Below the pieces are notes generated by a model that was given only the letters and a program-made list of their open reading frames with translations, ran no database searches and was not told where the DNA came from. A stretch of DNA of 64,000 bases, from the NCBI GenBank assembly GCA_046347635.1, contig JAXMFT010000014.1, forward strand, positions 62,001 to 126,000, read 5' to 3'. Within the stretch, counting starts at the first letter, position 1; each line of letters opens with the position of its first letter. Shown piece by piece: positions 7,147 through 14,957 of the stretch. Made by a program: the position numbers and the translations under genes. This DNA comes from JAGVSZ01 sp019137045 (GTDB taxonomy: Bacteria; Pseudomonadota; Gammaproteobacteria; Burkholderiales; SG8-39).

Positions 7147-7773
7147 TTGTGGCGCCACTTTCCGCCAGCGCCCGTCGCGCTACTGATCGGTTCCGCGCTT
7201 TGGTACGCGTTTGCGTTCGGTGCTGACGGCTTTGGTACCCGGCTCCTTTGGCAGAGCGTGATCGCCCTGTACACCAGCCTCGCTTCCTACGCGCTGTCGC
7301 CGCCGGTGTTCGCGTTGATCCGAACGCGCCGGTTTGGCACCGTTTCACCAGCTGCATCAGCAGTCGCAGTCGTGGCTACCGCCATCGCCTTCATCGTTGC
7401 TTTTCTGTCATGGCAGACGGTAGGCTCTCTACTATCGATCGCACTCGCCGTGCTGCTAGGCGTTTCGCTAAATGCGCTCGTGTTCTCACGGCTCACGTCC
7501 GCCCCTAACCCGCGGTTCAGGGGCGCGCCGGCCAACGGGGCCAGCCCGGTACCACGCTCGTCGGCGCCCCCGAACCGCAGCGTTAGGCCCCGCAGACCAT
7601 GCGAACGGTGGTCCGTCTCGTGCTCTGGAACGGCGGGTTCGCGCTTGCGATCCTGGCTTTGTTGGCGGTCGCCGCGACCTTTCGTATGGACATGCTCGCC
7701 TTCGGCCTTCCGGGGTATTTGCGCTATGGGTCGACCATGCTGGGTGCAAAGTTCGCTCGTCGCAGGTCGGTGA
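7147..7773 (+). CDS. membrane protein running into attC
   Basis: From a TTG start, residues 1-120 form four hydrophobic segments (for example VALLIGSALWYAFAFG and AVVATAIAFIVAFLSW). From about residue 120 the reading is attC 14 and then the next cassette in the wrong frame, up to the stop at 7771-7773. An ATG at 7112 lies in another frame and gives only MKPSAPGSADLV, which suggests that a one-base shift separated the true start. No family is recognised. Confidence 0.5.
   Translation: MWRHFPPAPVALLIGSALWYAFAFGADGFGTRLLWQSVIALYTSLASYALSPPVFALIRTRRFGTVSPAASAVAVVATAIAFIVAFLSWQTVGSLLSIALAVLLGVSLNALVFSRLTSAPNPRFRGAPANGASPVPRSSAPPNRSVRPRRPCERWSVSCSGTAGSRLRSWLCWRSPRPFVWTCSPSAFRGICAMGRPCWVQSSLVAGR
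7503..7588 (+). repeat. attC site 14
   Basis: Left core CCCTAAC 7503-7509, right core GTTAGGC 7582-7588. Type B, shortened in the terminal region. Confidence 0.88.
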
Positions 7774-7984
7774 TCATTACCTGCGCGGTCGTCAGCGTCT
7801 TCGTACTCATCCAGATCGCCGTGTTCGTGTTCTTCGCCTGGTGGCAGCGCGGATTCGGCAATACGCAGTCCTCTACCGAGCAGGTATTGATCATCTATGT
7901 CATTGTCAGCCCGGAACCTTTGTCATCGGCTGGATTCTTGCGAGCCAAGCTGCGCACTGCCGTCGCAGCCGGCAGAACCCATGA
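7599..7984 (+). pseudogene. membrane protein, probably frameshifted near its end
   Basis: The ATG frame gives three hydrophobic segments (GGFALAILALLAVAATF, then VIITCAVVSVFVLIQIAV). After IIYVIVS the frame leaves the hydrophobic pattern, while the adjacent frame gives GTFVIGWILASQ and ends at 7984. A single indel near 7900 would restore one protein of about 128 residues. The ATG frame itself stays open to 8138 through attC 15. Confidence 0.5.
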
Positions 7985-8008
7985 CCAACAAGCGTCTATC
8001 CTTCGCGG

Positions 8009-8087
8009 GGCTAACCCGTCGTTGCACCTGACTGGCTACAGCGGGCTTCGCCTGCTTTCGCCGGCGCAGGTGAACTCAACGTTAGGC
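8009..8087 (+). repeat. attC site 15
   Basis: Left core GGCTAAC 8009-8015, right core GTTAGGC 8081-8087. Same group as attC 3. Confidence 0.88.
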
Positions 8088-8109
8088 GGATCGGGAAGAT
8101 GGAGCACAG

Positions 8110-8341
8110 ATGACGAAGGCGGAGAAAGCGGTACGTGAGGTGCTGGATTACTGTTTAGGCGTTGAGGTGAGCGCACATACCCGGCACAACGGCCCTTGAG
8201 ACTCTGAGCTACGCCGAGCCGCTGAAGGAGGACATACGGAAGCTGATGCGGACCCAAATCGATTGGACCGCACCCGGCTCGGTGCATCGTATCCAGCCCG
8301 ATGAGCTGGACGGAGTACTAGAGGGGCGGGAAACGAGGTGA
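8110..8341 (+). pseudogene. short unknown gene upstream of the HEPN-like gene
   Basis: ATG 8110 begins MTKAEKAVREVLDYCLGVEV and stops after NGP. The adjacent frame continues YAEPLKEDIRKLMRTQIDW and ends at the TGA 8339-8341. One indel near 8205 joins them into about 77 residues. The TGA overlaps the GTG (8338) of the next gene, the usual sign of translational coupling, so the two probably formed a module. Confidence 0.45.
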
Positions 8342-8849
8342 CCGATGGGTTTCAGCAGCTGAAGTCACAGGCTCTTGTCGCCCTTTGGGGAGGCTCGAGG
8401 TCCTGGCCGAAGACCTGTTTATGTGGATCGCCGAGTTCCCAAAGTCGCTCGACCACCAAAGCGTTTCAGACACTCAGAGTGTCCTTTGCCGATTTCATCC
8501 GTGCTGACGGTCTCGCATTCGTTCGTTGTATCAAACTACGTGGGTTCCCTACCGGGCGCGCGCGGAATGGGGTGACCAGATTTGAAGCAACGATACAGCC
8601 CCTCGGGTTGTCGGGCCCCGTCGATCCAGATGTAGCTCGCGCGATTTATGAGCTACATCTCCTTCGTAACTTGATTGTGCATCAAGCCGGTCAGGCCGAT
8701 CTCAAGTTCCGTCAGACAGAATTCGGCGCAGGCTATCCGTTGGGGAAAAGGTCTATCTCCATGACATCCAGTTTCGAAACTACGTTGCCGCTGTTTCTGC
8801 CTATGGCCATACTGTGCTGGACAGGGTCACACAACGCGCATCCGCCTAA
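8338..8849 (+). pseudogene. HEPN-like domain protein, frameshifted
   Basis: Parts in different frames fit one protein of about 170 residues. MTDGFQQLKSQALVALWG comes first, then (next frame) RLEVLAEDLFMWIAEFPKSL, then RAIYELHLLRNLIVHQAGQA, then EKVYLHDIQFRNYVAAVSAY and a TAA inside the left core of attC 16. The central RNLIVH is the R-x4-H motif that forms the ribonuclease centre of HEPN domains, found in toxins and defence effectors. At least three indels are present. Activity is not expected from this copy. Confidence 0.5.
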
Positions 8850-8945
8850 CCCCGCGTTCGAGCGGACGTCCGCAAGCGCGCTTCGCTTGCTTGCGGTGCC
8901 CTCCTCGCTACGCTCGTCAGCCGCCGCTCAACGCGAGCGTTAGGC
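8844..8945 (+). repeat. attC site 16
   Basis: Left core GCCTAAC 8844-8850, right core GTTAGGC 8939-8945. Type A. Confidence 0.93.
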
Positions 8946-8948
8946 ATC

Positions 8949-9533
8949 ATGAGCCAGCGCTTCCCTGATAGCCACAGTATCCGCATGCACAATGGTTGCG
9001 GTTATCGCTTCCGCCCCCTTGCAGCGCCCGGTCAGTAGGAACGGAGAGGACTGCGCCAAGATCAGGGCACCGCAAACCTGATCAGGCGGTGGGTTCACTC
9101 TTGCTGGGTAGATTGGCAGGGCGAAGTGCCGAGCCGAAGGCGGGAACTGGTTTCCATATCAAACGCGTTGTCGCCTCGGTCTCACCGTCGCGGATGTAAA
9201 GGTCCAATGCGAAGCGCAAGGTGGGGCTTGGGGGCGTCATGGCGGCAATGTCGAGCACTGTTTTTGAGGAGCAAAGAGCGACCTGTCTCGCCAACGGCGG
9301 TCAGTGGGTCCGCATGGGTATCTTGCAGGCCATTGGCTGTCTGCTGCCGAGCCGAAGACGGCGGAAGGCCCTGCACGAGTTCTTCGCAATGCCAGTTCGA
9401 AGTGTTTGCTTCTAGCCGGCCTTCGTCGCCGGGGGCCGAAGTAACTGGCGAATGCGCGAGGACAACAATCGATTTGGCTGTAGGGCGTTCGTCGAAGACG
9501 AGGCGTTTTGTACAGGGGCCGTGCGTCGATTGA
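8949..9533 (+). pseudogene. Cys-rich secreted protein cassette, multiply frameshifted
   Basis: Near the left edge one frame reads LIATVSACTMVAVIASAPLQ, a possible export signal. From 9239 another reads VFEEQRATCLANGGQWVRMG and GCLLP; a third reads AEDGGRPCTSSSQCQF and EVTGECARTT; a fourth reads NNRFGCRAFVEDEAFCTG. Together they give an evenly spaced Cys pattern typical of small disulfide-bonded periplasmic proteins. At least three indels separate the pieces. A minus-strand frame of 132 codons is also open here, but its content is repetitive and I do not favour it. Confidence 0.4.
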
Positions 9534-9546
9534 CGTTGATATTGAT

Positions 9547-9642
9547 GCCTAACAGCGCGCTCCAACCGGACACCCCGCAAGCGTCGCTTGCGGGTACTTC
9601 CTCACTACGCTCGTCGGCCGCCGCTCAACGCGAGCGTTCGGC
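9547..9642 (+). repeat. attC site 17
   Basis: Left core GCCTAAC 9547-9553, right core GTTCGGC 9636-9642. Type A variant with GCGCGCTCCAACCGG in the left arm. Confidence 0.9.
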
Positions 9643-9645
9643 CCC

Positions 9646-10009
9646 ATGAAGAGGCATCGGTGGTGGTGGGCCCTGTCGGTGTCGGCAATCGCCGGCGCAA
9701 TGATCTGGGCCCTGTCACCGCTCCTCGTGGAGCACAGCGAACCGTGGGATGCTGATGGCTACTTCTACGTTCTTGCTCTCATCATCGCGGGGCTGCTCAC
9801 CGGTCTGCTTGCTCCCCGACCGCTATGGGCGCACTACGTTGGCGCACTCGTGGGGCAGCTCGGGTACAGGTGGTCTTCTTACGTGTTGGCCCGCTATTTG
9901 TACTTGTGGCGCAGCGTTCTTGCTCGGCTACTCGCTCATATTCGTCGTTGCAGCGGGGCTGGCTGCACGACTGCACGCGCCCACGCGAGCGCCGTCGGTT
10001 CATGTCTGA
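9646..10009 (+). pseudogene. membrane protein, twice frameshifted
   Basis: The ATG frame begins MKRHRWWWALSVSAIAGAMI, then FYVLALIIAGLLTGLLAPRP and VGALVGQLG. The next frame gives VVFLRVGPLFVLV, and a third GAAFLLGYSLIFVVAAGLAA ending at 10009. Joined, this is a four-helix membrane protein of about 120 residues. Two indels lie within about 60 bases (9860-9920). No family is recognised. Confidence 0.5.
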
Positions 10010-10032
10010 AACGGTCGTTCCCATGTCTTGTG

Positions 10033-10127
10033 GCCGAACCACGCGTTCCAGGGGAGCGCCGGCCAGCGGTGCTGGCCGGTACCCTTCTCGCCCGCTCGTC
10101 GGCGCCCCCTGAACACGAGCGTTAGGC
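10033..10127 (+). repeat. attC site 18
   Basis: Left core GCCGAAC 10033-10039, right core GTTAGGC 10121-10127. Type B. Confidence 0.92.
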
Positions 10128-10134
10128 CACTGCC

Positions 10135-10627
10135 GTGGAGCGCTTCATTATCTGCATGCTGATTGGCGCGCTGCTCTATGGCTTGGGCTATTTGCGCATG
10201 CGACTCGGCCGAGCTGGACTGTTCTCGCCCTGCTCGCTGGCGTCGTGATTTTCGCCTTTCTATTGGGCGATCCAGGTCCGAGCTTGGCGCTGGTGCTTCC
10301 TGGGATCTTTACGGGCGTCCTCCTTGGCGCGCTTCTTCATGCGCTTGCCCCCGCACCTGCCCCGACAATTGAGGTTACGCCCTCCACCGAAACAACGGGC
10401 GTCATCGCCTACCAATGCAGACCGCGAATTAGCATTGGTTCCGTACGAATGGAGGACGTGGTGCACCGCGCATCGAATTGCGTATGGACCGTGCTCAGTG
10501 GATCGCGCCGACGGCGAAACCTCTCGCGGTCAGCATGGTTCAATTGCTGATCAACTGCGTGCATGGGCGACCGCGCGCTCGCTGTCTGCTGATCGTCGGC
10601 AGCAATTCTGCGAATGATGCGGCCTAA
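10135..10627 (+). pseudogene. broken membrane-anchored cassette protein
   Basis: GTG 10135 starts VERFIICMLIGALLYGLGYL, then stops. The adjacent frame continues VVIFAFLLGDPGPSLALVLP and GIFTGVLLGALLHALAPAPA. A third frame gives RMDRAQWIAPTAKPLAVSMV and LLINCVHGRPRARCLLIVG, ending in the TAA at 10625-10627 inside attC 19. Probably one or two proteins cut by indels. No family is recognised. Confidence 0.4.
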
Positions 10628-10724
10628 CCGGCGGTTCCAGGGGAGCGCGCCGGCCAGCGTTGCTGGCCACGGTACCCTCCCCTCGCTTTTGCTCGTCGGC
10701 GCCCCCTGAACCGCAGCGTTGGGG
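10622..10724 (+). repeat. attC site 19
   Basis: Left core GCCTAAC 10622-10628, right core GTTGGGG 10718-10724. Type B with a few extra bases in the stem. Confidence 0.9.
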
Positions 10725-10764
10725 GCGCATTTAAGGAGGCGCAAGTGTCCATGGGAGTCAATCA

Positions 10765-11225
10765 ATGACAGACGACAATGGCGAGGCGGTAACGCTTGGC
10801 TTGCGGTGATTGGGCGGTCTCTCGCGTTCCTGTGCTTGGCACAAGCCGATCTCCGCGACAAGGACCTGGCAACCCAGGGCCGCTTTCTTGAAACACTCGG
10901 TATGTCACGAAAGACGCCGCTGCACTACTCGGTACTTCATATGCGTCACTGACCGAAATGCTCAGCCGTGCTGCGAAGAAGAAGGGAGGAAACGTGGTCG
11001 CGCGAAAAAACGCTAGGAAGTCCTCAGCCGCGGGAGAATCAGGTGGCACGCGCAGCTTGAGCAGCTCACGCGCCTTCTAGCCCTTCTCGTTGTCAAAGGA
11101 ATCACCAGGCGGAGAAAATACAACTATTGTCCGGCGCAGGTTTCGCTAACACGGAGATCGCGGGCCTACTCGGCGTCACGCCCAATGCCGTCAACGTAGC
11201 GTTGCATCGGCTTCGGCAAAAGTAG
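10765..11225 (+). pseudogene. sigma-like helix-turn-helix protein, frameshifted
   Basis: Pieces in different frames give one protein of about 155 residues. MTDDNGEAV comes first, then WLAVIGRSLAFLCLAQADLR and GRFLETLGMSR, then DAAALLGTSYASLTEMLSRA with a Lys-rich linker, QLEQLTRLLALLVVKG, and finally IQLLSGAGFANTEIAGLLGV and NAVNVALHRLRQK before TAG. The last part is a sigma-70 region 4-like/LuxR-like helix-turn-helix, and the middle part is a second HTH-like unit. At least three indels are present. It sits directly before the TIR-like gene in the same cassette, so a regulator or partner of that effector is a reasonable guess. Confidence 0.6.
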
Positions 11226-11263
11226 AAAGCTGCGAGTCAAGTGTCGCGCCGACTGGCTTCAGA

Positions 11264-12077
11264 ATCAATAAGCAGCTCCTCCAGGCGCGCACAGCAAAAA
11301 CCGGACTTAGCCAGAGCCGGGTCCTGGCCTGATTGACGCTAAGGTTCGCACCGCACACTTGCCACGCCACTAGCGGCGATTGCCGTCGCTGCCGAACGAG
11401 GCATAAATATCTCAAGTTCGCTACCGCGGAGGATCTTGGGGCAATTCGTCAATCCGCGATCAACGCGGCGCCCGCGCCAGATTGTTGTTCGGCCTGAAGC
11501 ACCAACTTCGAAAGCGACCGCGGCGGGAAAAAGCAGAAGTAGACGCCCAGCGAAGGGTCAGGCGCGCCGCGGGACCCGCAGTCTTTGTTGTACACGGTCG
11601 AAACCTGGGTGCACGCGACGCGGTATTCCGCATTTGTGAGATCGATCGGTCTGCGACCGTTAGAGTGGTTTCAGGCGCTAAGACTTACCAGAAGAAGCTC
11701 CTTACGTCGGAGAGATACTGGATGCGGCTTTTTCGAGGAGCCGCCGCCATCGTTCTCCTTACCCCAGATGAAGGCGCGTCTCAAACCCGAGTTTGTTTCG
11801 TCAGGAGATACTAAGCAAGAAAAGCAACTTGCCGGCCAAGCTAGGCCGAATGTCTTGTTTGAAGCTGGGATGGCGTTCGGAAGAGATCGAATTCAACGAT
11901 TCTCGTGCAGCTTGGCGATACTCGACCGTTTAGCGATGTCGGAGGGCGGCGTGCTTCATCTCAGTGACAGCCCGCCAGTCGGCAGGAGTTCGTAGCAGAA
12001 ACTCGCCAATGCAGGCTGTAACGTCGACACCTCCGGCACTGATTGGCTGTCTGCAGGCAGTTTCCAGCGTCCCCTAA
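11264..12077 (+). pseudogene. TIR-like nucleotide-binding effector (PF10137/CAP12 type), frameshifted
   Basis: Reading across frames gives AIAVAAERGINISKFATAED in the N-terminal part and AVFVVHGRNLGARDAVF at the start of the TIR-like domain. It continues with VRSIGLRPLEWFQALRLT, PYVGEILDAAFSR, AAAIVLLTPDE and RPNVLFEAGMAFGRDR, then TILVQLGDTRPFSDVGG and NAGCNVDTSGTDWLSAGSFQ. This order is that of the predicted nucleotide-binding TIR-like family PF10137, whose members include CBASS effector Cap12-type proteins that cleave NAD+ when a cyclic nucleotide binds. The catalytic-type glutamate in LFEAGMA is present. At least four indels break the gene. No cyclic-nucleotide synthase gene is in this cassette. 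Confidence 0.7.
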
Positions 12078-12131
12078 CAACCGCTTCAACACGGACGCCG
12101 CCGCAAGCGGCGCGCAGTTAAGCCGTTAGCC
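12072..12131 (+). repeat. attC site 20
   Basis: Left core CCCTAAC 12072-12078, right core GTTAGCC 12125-12131. A compact site of 60 bases. Confidence 0.85.
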
Positions 12132-12152
12132 GCCGAGAAGCATTGCCGCGCG

Positions 12153-12158
12153 TATACT
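12153..12158 (+). promoter_or_regulatory. -10 element upstream of TA module, left copy
   Basis: TATACT lies 25 bases before the antitoxin ATG at 12183. The right copy has the same element at 14928-14933. Confidence 0.4.
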
Positions 12159-12182
12159 GTCGTGGGTTCGTTGAGGTGCGTG

Positions 12183-12385
12183 ATGAGCAAAGTTGAGAAT
12201 CTCGAGAAGAGCGAATCCAGCAGCTATCCCCCGAGGAGCTAGCTGAGTTCCGGCGTTGGTACGCCGAGTTCGACGCCATCCTCTGGGACCGGCAGTTCGA
12301 GTCGGATGTGAAAACGGGAAAACTTGACGCGCTCGCTGAAGGCGCTTCGCGCCCGCGCAGCAGGTCAATCCACAAAACTTTATCA
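12183..12385 (+). pseudogene. antitoxin of TA module, broken left copy
   Basis: Equivalent to 14958-15158. The start MSKVENLEK is kept, then indels at AAGAGCGAATCC shift the frame to a stop at codon 20. The next frame retains EELAEFRRWYAEFDAILWDR. Function would have been neutralising the toxin encoded immediately downstream. Confidence 0.7.
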
Positions 12386-12632
12386 CCACGCCTCACCTGA
12401 CTTCTGGTCCTGCTATCGAGCTCTTCCCGCCGAGGTTCGGGCTCCGCGGACAAGTCTTTCTCCCTTCTAAGGTCCGACTCGCGGCACCGCTTCGCTCCAC
12501 TTTAAGAAGGTCGGCAGATTCTGGTCCGCCCGTGTTGGTCTGCACTATCGGGCAGTCGCCGTCGAAGCCCCCGACGGCTTGTTGTGGTTCTGGATCGGCA
12601 CGCATGCCGATTACGACAAACTCGTCGGCTAA
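12383..12632 (+). pseudogene. ParE/RelE-like toxin, broken left copy
   Basis: Equivalent to 15155-15409. Fragments in different frames read DFWSCYRALPAEV, then FWSARVGLHYRAVAVEAPDG and WFWIGTHADYDKLVG, ending in the TAA 12630-12632 inside attC 21. Indels at the Glu-Val/Ser-Phe boundary and near CTTCTAAGGTC interrupt it. The fold is the RelE/ParE type of small ribosome- or gyrase-directed toxins. Confidence 0.7.
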
Positions 12633-12713
12633 CCGCGCGCTCCCAGGGGACCGCTTTCCAGCGAGGTGCGCTTCGCCCCGCTGTGATGCGGCCCCTGAGC
12701 GCGAACGTTGGGC
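12627..12713 (+). repeat. attC site 21
   Basis: Left core GGCTAAC 12627-12633, right core GTTGGGC 12707-12713. Arms GCGCTCCCAGGGGACCGC and GCGGCCCCTGAGCGC pair. Confidence 0.9.
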
Positions 12714-12716
12714 CTC

Positions 12717-13209
12717 ATGAACGAAGCCGAGAATCTCGATCTGGAGTGGCTGTACCTCCGGCGGATGCGACCCAGTACATGCTGGTCCGCATGCCATACC
12801 CCAATATCGCGGACCTCGTGCATCTGATCTGGCGGAGACAGTTTCACGGGCCACCATCGATTTTCTGATTTCGCGCCTACCAGCGGAACAATCCCTGCTT
12901 TTCTTCGATCCGGACTTCCCCAGTCCCAGCGATCCCGGCGCCTATATCACGGTCGAGCACGGAGACAGCCGCTACTACATCCAGGCAGGCAATCATGGGT
13001 GGACTACGGACTGGCGCGCAGTGGAAGCGGCCGCAGCTTCGCAGTATCTGTGGGGATGCCGGAACTCGAACGTGGGCTCGCCCGATTGTCTGACGCTCTC
13101 GCTCGCGAGCGCACGCCCGCGGCGCATGGACGACGATCCGCGATCGATTTTTGCGGTGAAGTTTGCGAAGAGACTGGTGCAAATCGGGTACGAAAAGTAT
13201 TCTGGTTGA
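12717..13209 (+). pseudogene. unknown cassette protein, frameshifted
   Basis: The ATG right after attC 21 opens MNEAENLDLEWLYLRRM and then stops. The next frame gives DATQYMLVRMPYPNIADLVH, and a third runs RATIDFLISRLPAEQSLLFF, then YITVEHGDSRYYIQAGNHGW and SIFAVKFAKRLVQIGYEKYS to a TGA at 13209. It resembles small single-domain immunity-type proteins by its acidic and aromatic pattern, but no family is assigned. Two or more indels. Confidence 0.4.
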
Positions 13210-13220
13210 GGAGAGTTGTC

Positions 13221-13755
13221 ATGAGCTACAGATTAGTTGCTGCCGCAATCAAGGGCGATCAGCTGCTTGCTTTGCCGGATGTTATGAACACCGTGGGATT
13301 GAAGGGTTATGGTGCACCGCAAAGGGCCGCTGCATGGTCGATGTGGCAGATGAAGTAATTGCCGGATCAGCATCCAGGGCCACACCGGTCGCCGCTTGCG
13401 TGGCAGGGGCTTGGACAATGATACTGAGCGAGGTCATTGCGCTGGCGGCGCTTGGGGGTGACAGAAAGCGCTGACGTCGCTTGCGCAGTCCCGTGGCTGG
13501 AGTTTGTTCTCAGTGGTTGCCGACAGCACCACTGGAATGTATGGCTACCGGCTGGTGGAGCCGGCCGGCACCCGGTTTGTGTTTGTCGAAGGTGGCCGTG
13601 CGGACGAGTCAGGTTCGGCATTCGAGTGCGAGCGCCCGATCGCGGCAGATGACTACTCGGAAGAGAACCTGCTTGATGTGATGGATCATCTTGGCCTCGA
13701 CTTCGAGCAGGGCCTCGAAGAAGCTTCTCCAGTCCTCATCTGGCGGCATGGATAG
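13221..13755 (+). pseudogene. unknown cassette protein of about 175 residues, frameshifted twice
   Basis: A good ribosome binding site (GAGGAGAG) precedes ATG 13221: MSYRLVAAAIKGDQLLALPD and VMNTVGLKGYGAP. After one shift, GRCMVDVADEVIAGSAS and TMILSEVIALAALGGDRK follow. After a second, SLFSVVADSTTGMYGYRLVE and EENLLDVMDHLGLDFEQGLE end with RHG. The product would be soluble. No family is recognised. It shares a cassette with the gene at 12717-13209. Confidence 0.45.
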
Positions 13756-13795
13756 ATGATAACTGGTGCTACTTCGGGCACCGAAGTCAGATGAG

Positions 13796-13853
13796 GCCCA
13801 ACAAGTCGTTCAAGGCGGACGCCTTCGGCGCCGCCTTAACTCCAACGTTGGGC
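13796..13853 (+). repeat. attC site 22
   Basis: Left core GCCCAAC 13796-13802, right core GTTGGGC 13847-13853. A short 58-base site with GTCGTTCAAGGCGGACGCC pairing to GGCGCCGCCTTAACTCC. Confidence 0.92.
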
Positions 13854-13871
13854 GTCAGAAACGTGCTGGCT

Positions 13872-14117
13872 ATGCGAACCGTCTTTGTAACCGTCTTGGT
13901 GCTGATCGTCGCAGCGTTTCAGCTCTACGTCACGCTGCGCCTCCTGCGCTTCAACGGGTACACCTGGGCTCAGAAGCTACTTCAGCTTCTCCTCATCTGG
14001 CTGATTCCGTTGGCTGGCGCGCTCATCGTCCACTCTGTGATGGCCTTCACCTTACGGCGCCCTCGGCCTGACACCGCCTTCATCTCAGACCGCGGTGGGA
14101 ATCCGCCGGGCATTTGA
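13872..14117 (+). CDS. small two-helix membrane protein
   Basis: Encodes 81 residues: MRTVFVTVLVLIVAAFQLYV, then QKLLQLLLIWLIPLAGALIV, followed by a charged tail with FTLRRPRPDTAFISD. A GTG at 13863 in frame is an alternative start. Two transmembrane segments are expected. The gene is intact and the sole occupant of its cassette. No family is recognised. Confidence 0.65.
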   Translation: MRTVFVTVLVLIVAAFQLYVTLRLLRFNGYTWAQKLLQLLLIWLIPLAGALIVHSVMAFTLRRPRPDTAFISDRGGNPPGI

Positions 14118-14145
14118 CCAGTGAGGCGCCGGGGATGAGACTGAC

Positions 14146-14247
14146 GCCCAACCCCGCGTTCGAGCGGACGGCCGCAAGCGCGCTTCGCTTGCTTGCGGTG
14201 CCCTCCTCGCTACGCTCGTCGGCCGCCGCTCAACGCGAGCGTTAGCC
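14146..14247 (+). repeat. attC site 23
   Basis: Left core GCCCAAC 14146-14152, right core GTTAGCC 14241-14247. Type A. Confidence 0.93.
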
Positions 14248-14278
14248 GTCTCGATGCCACAGTGCTAGCATCTCTCCC

Positions 14279-14500
14279 ATGATTGACTGGTCCACCTGCC
14301 CCGCAGTCGAACGCGACCCAAACCGCGTCAGTGGCGCATGGGTCTTTCGAGGTACGCGCGTTCCGGTTGCAGCACTGTTCGAGAATCTCGAGGATGGTGC
14401 ATTGGCATCTCAGTTCGTCGAGTGGTTTCCCGGCGTGACTCTCGAACAGGTCCGCGCTGTCTTGGAGCACGCGAAGCAGAGCGCCCTGGCTTCCGCCTAA
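14279..14500 (+). CDS. DUF433 antitoxin-like protein
   Basis: Encodes 73 residues with the DUF433 (VapB-like/winged-helix) pattern: CPAVERDPNRVSGAWVFRGT, RVPVAALFENL and FPGVTLEQVRAVLEHA. DUF433 proteins are the usual partners of DUF5615 PIN-like proteins and probably bind DNA and neutralise them. A TAGCAT element at 14266-14271 may be its -10. The next gene starts at the base after its stop, so the two are co-translated. Confidence 0.8.
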   Translation: MIDWSTCPAVERDPNRVSGAWVFRGTRVPVAALFENLEDGALASQFVEWFPGVTLEQVRAVLEHAKQSALASA

Positions 14501-14821
14501 GTGCGCGTTCTGTTCGACCAGGGCACCCCCGTCCCGCTGCGGGATTCCCTGCCGCAGCACGAGGTTTCCACCGCGTTCGAACGCGGATGGTCTGCGCTCA
14601 AGAACGGCGACTTGCTTGACGCCGCTGAACGCGAAGGCTTCGCGGTCTTAGTCACCACCGACACGAAGCTCAAGTTTCAGCAGAACCTGACCGCTCGGCG
14701 CGTTGCCATCGTGGTGCTACTCACCACGAGCTGGCCCCGGATCGAGCGCGCGAGTGCCGAGGTAGCTAAGGCCATCGGAGCTGCCACGCCGGGTAGCTAC
14801 ACAGAAGTCAGCATTCCGTGA
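14501..14821 (+). CDS. DUF5615 PIN-like toxin
   Basis: Encodes 106 residues from a GTG directly abutting the upstream TAA. MRVLFDQGTPVPLRDSLPQH holds the first PIN-type Asp (residue 6). AFERGWSALKNGDLLDAAER and GFAVLVTTDTKLKFQQ hold the later acidic residues. PIN-like proteins of this family are predicted ribonuclease toxins paired with DUF433. The gene is intact. Confidence 0.8.
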   Translation: MRVLFDQGTPVPLRDSLPQHEVSTAFERGWSALKNGDLLDAAEREGFAVLVTTDTKLKFQQNLTARRVAIVVLLTTSWPRIERASAEVAKAIGAATPGSYTEVSIP

Positions 14822-14828
14822 GAAAGAC

Positions 14829-14906
14829 GGCTAACCCGCGGTTCGACCCGACCCGTTCCGGCGGGCTTCGCCCGCCTACACGGGCGGGTCAACCGCAGCG
14901 TTAGCC
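14829..14906 (+). repeat. attC site 24
   Basis: Left core GGCTAAC 14829-14835, right core GTTAGCC 14900-14906. Its stem is nearly identical to that of attC 2. Confidence 0.92.
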
Positions 14907-14927
14907 GCCGAGGGAGAAGGCCGGGCG

Positions 14928-14933
14928 TATACT
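14928..14933 (+). promoter_or_regulatory. -10 element upstream of TA module, right copy
   Basis: TATACT lies 25 bases before the ATG at 14958; the matching element of the left copy is at 12153-12158. No clear -35 is seen. Confidence 0.45.
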
Positions 14934-14957
14934 CCTGTCGTATTGTCGAGGTCGGCT

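Noticed and set aside
10033..12131. CBASS operon with cyclase
   Set aside because: No nucleotidyltransferase-fold gene or other CBASS component was found near the TIR-like relic.
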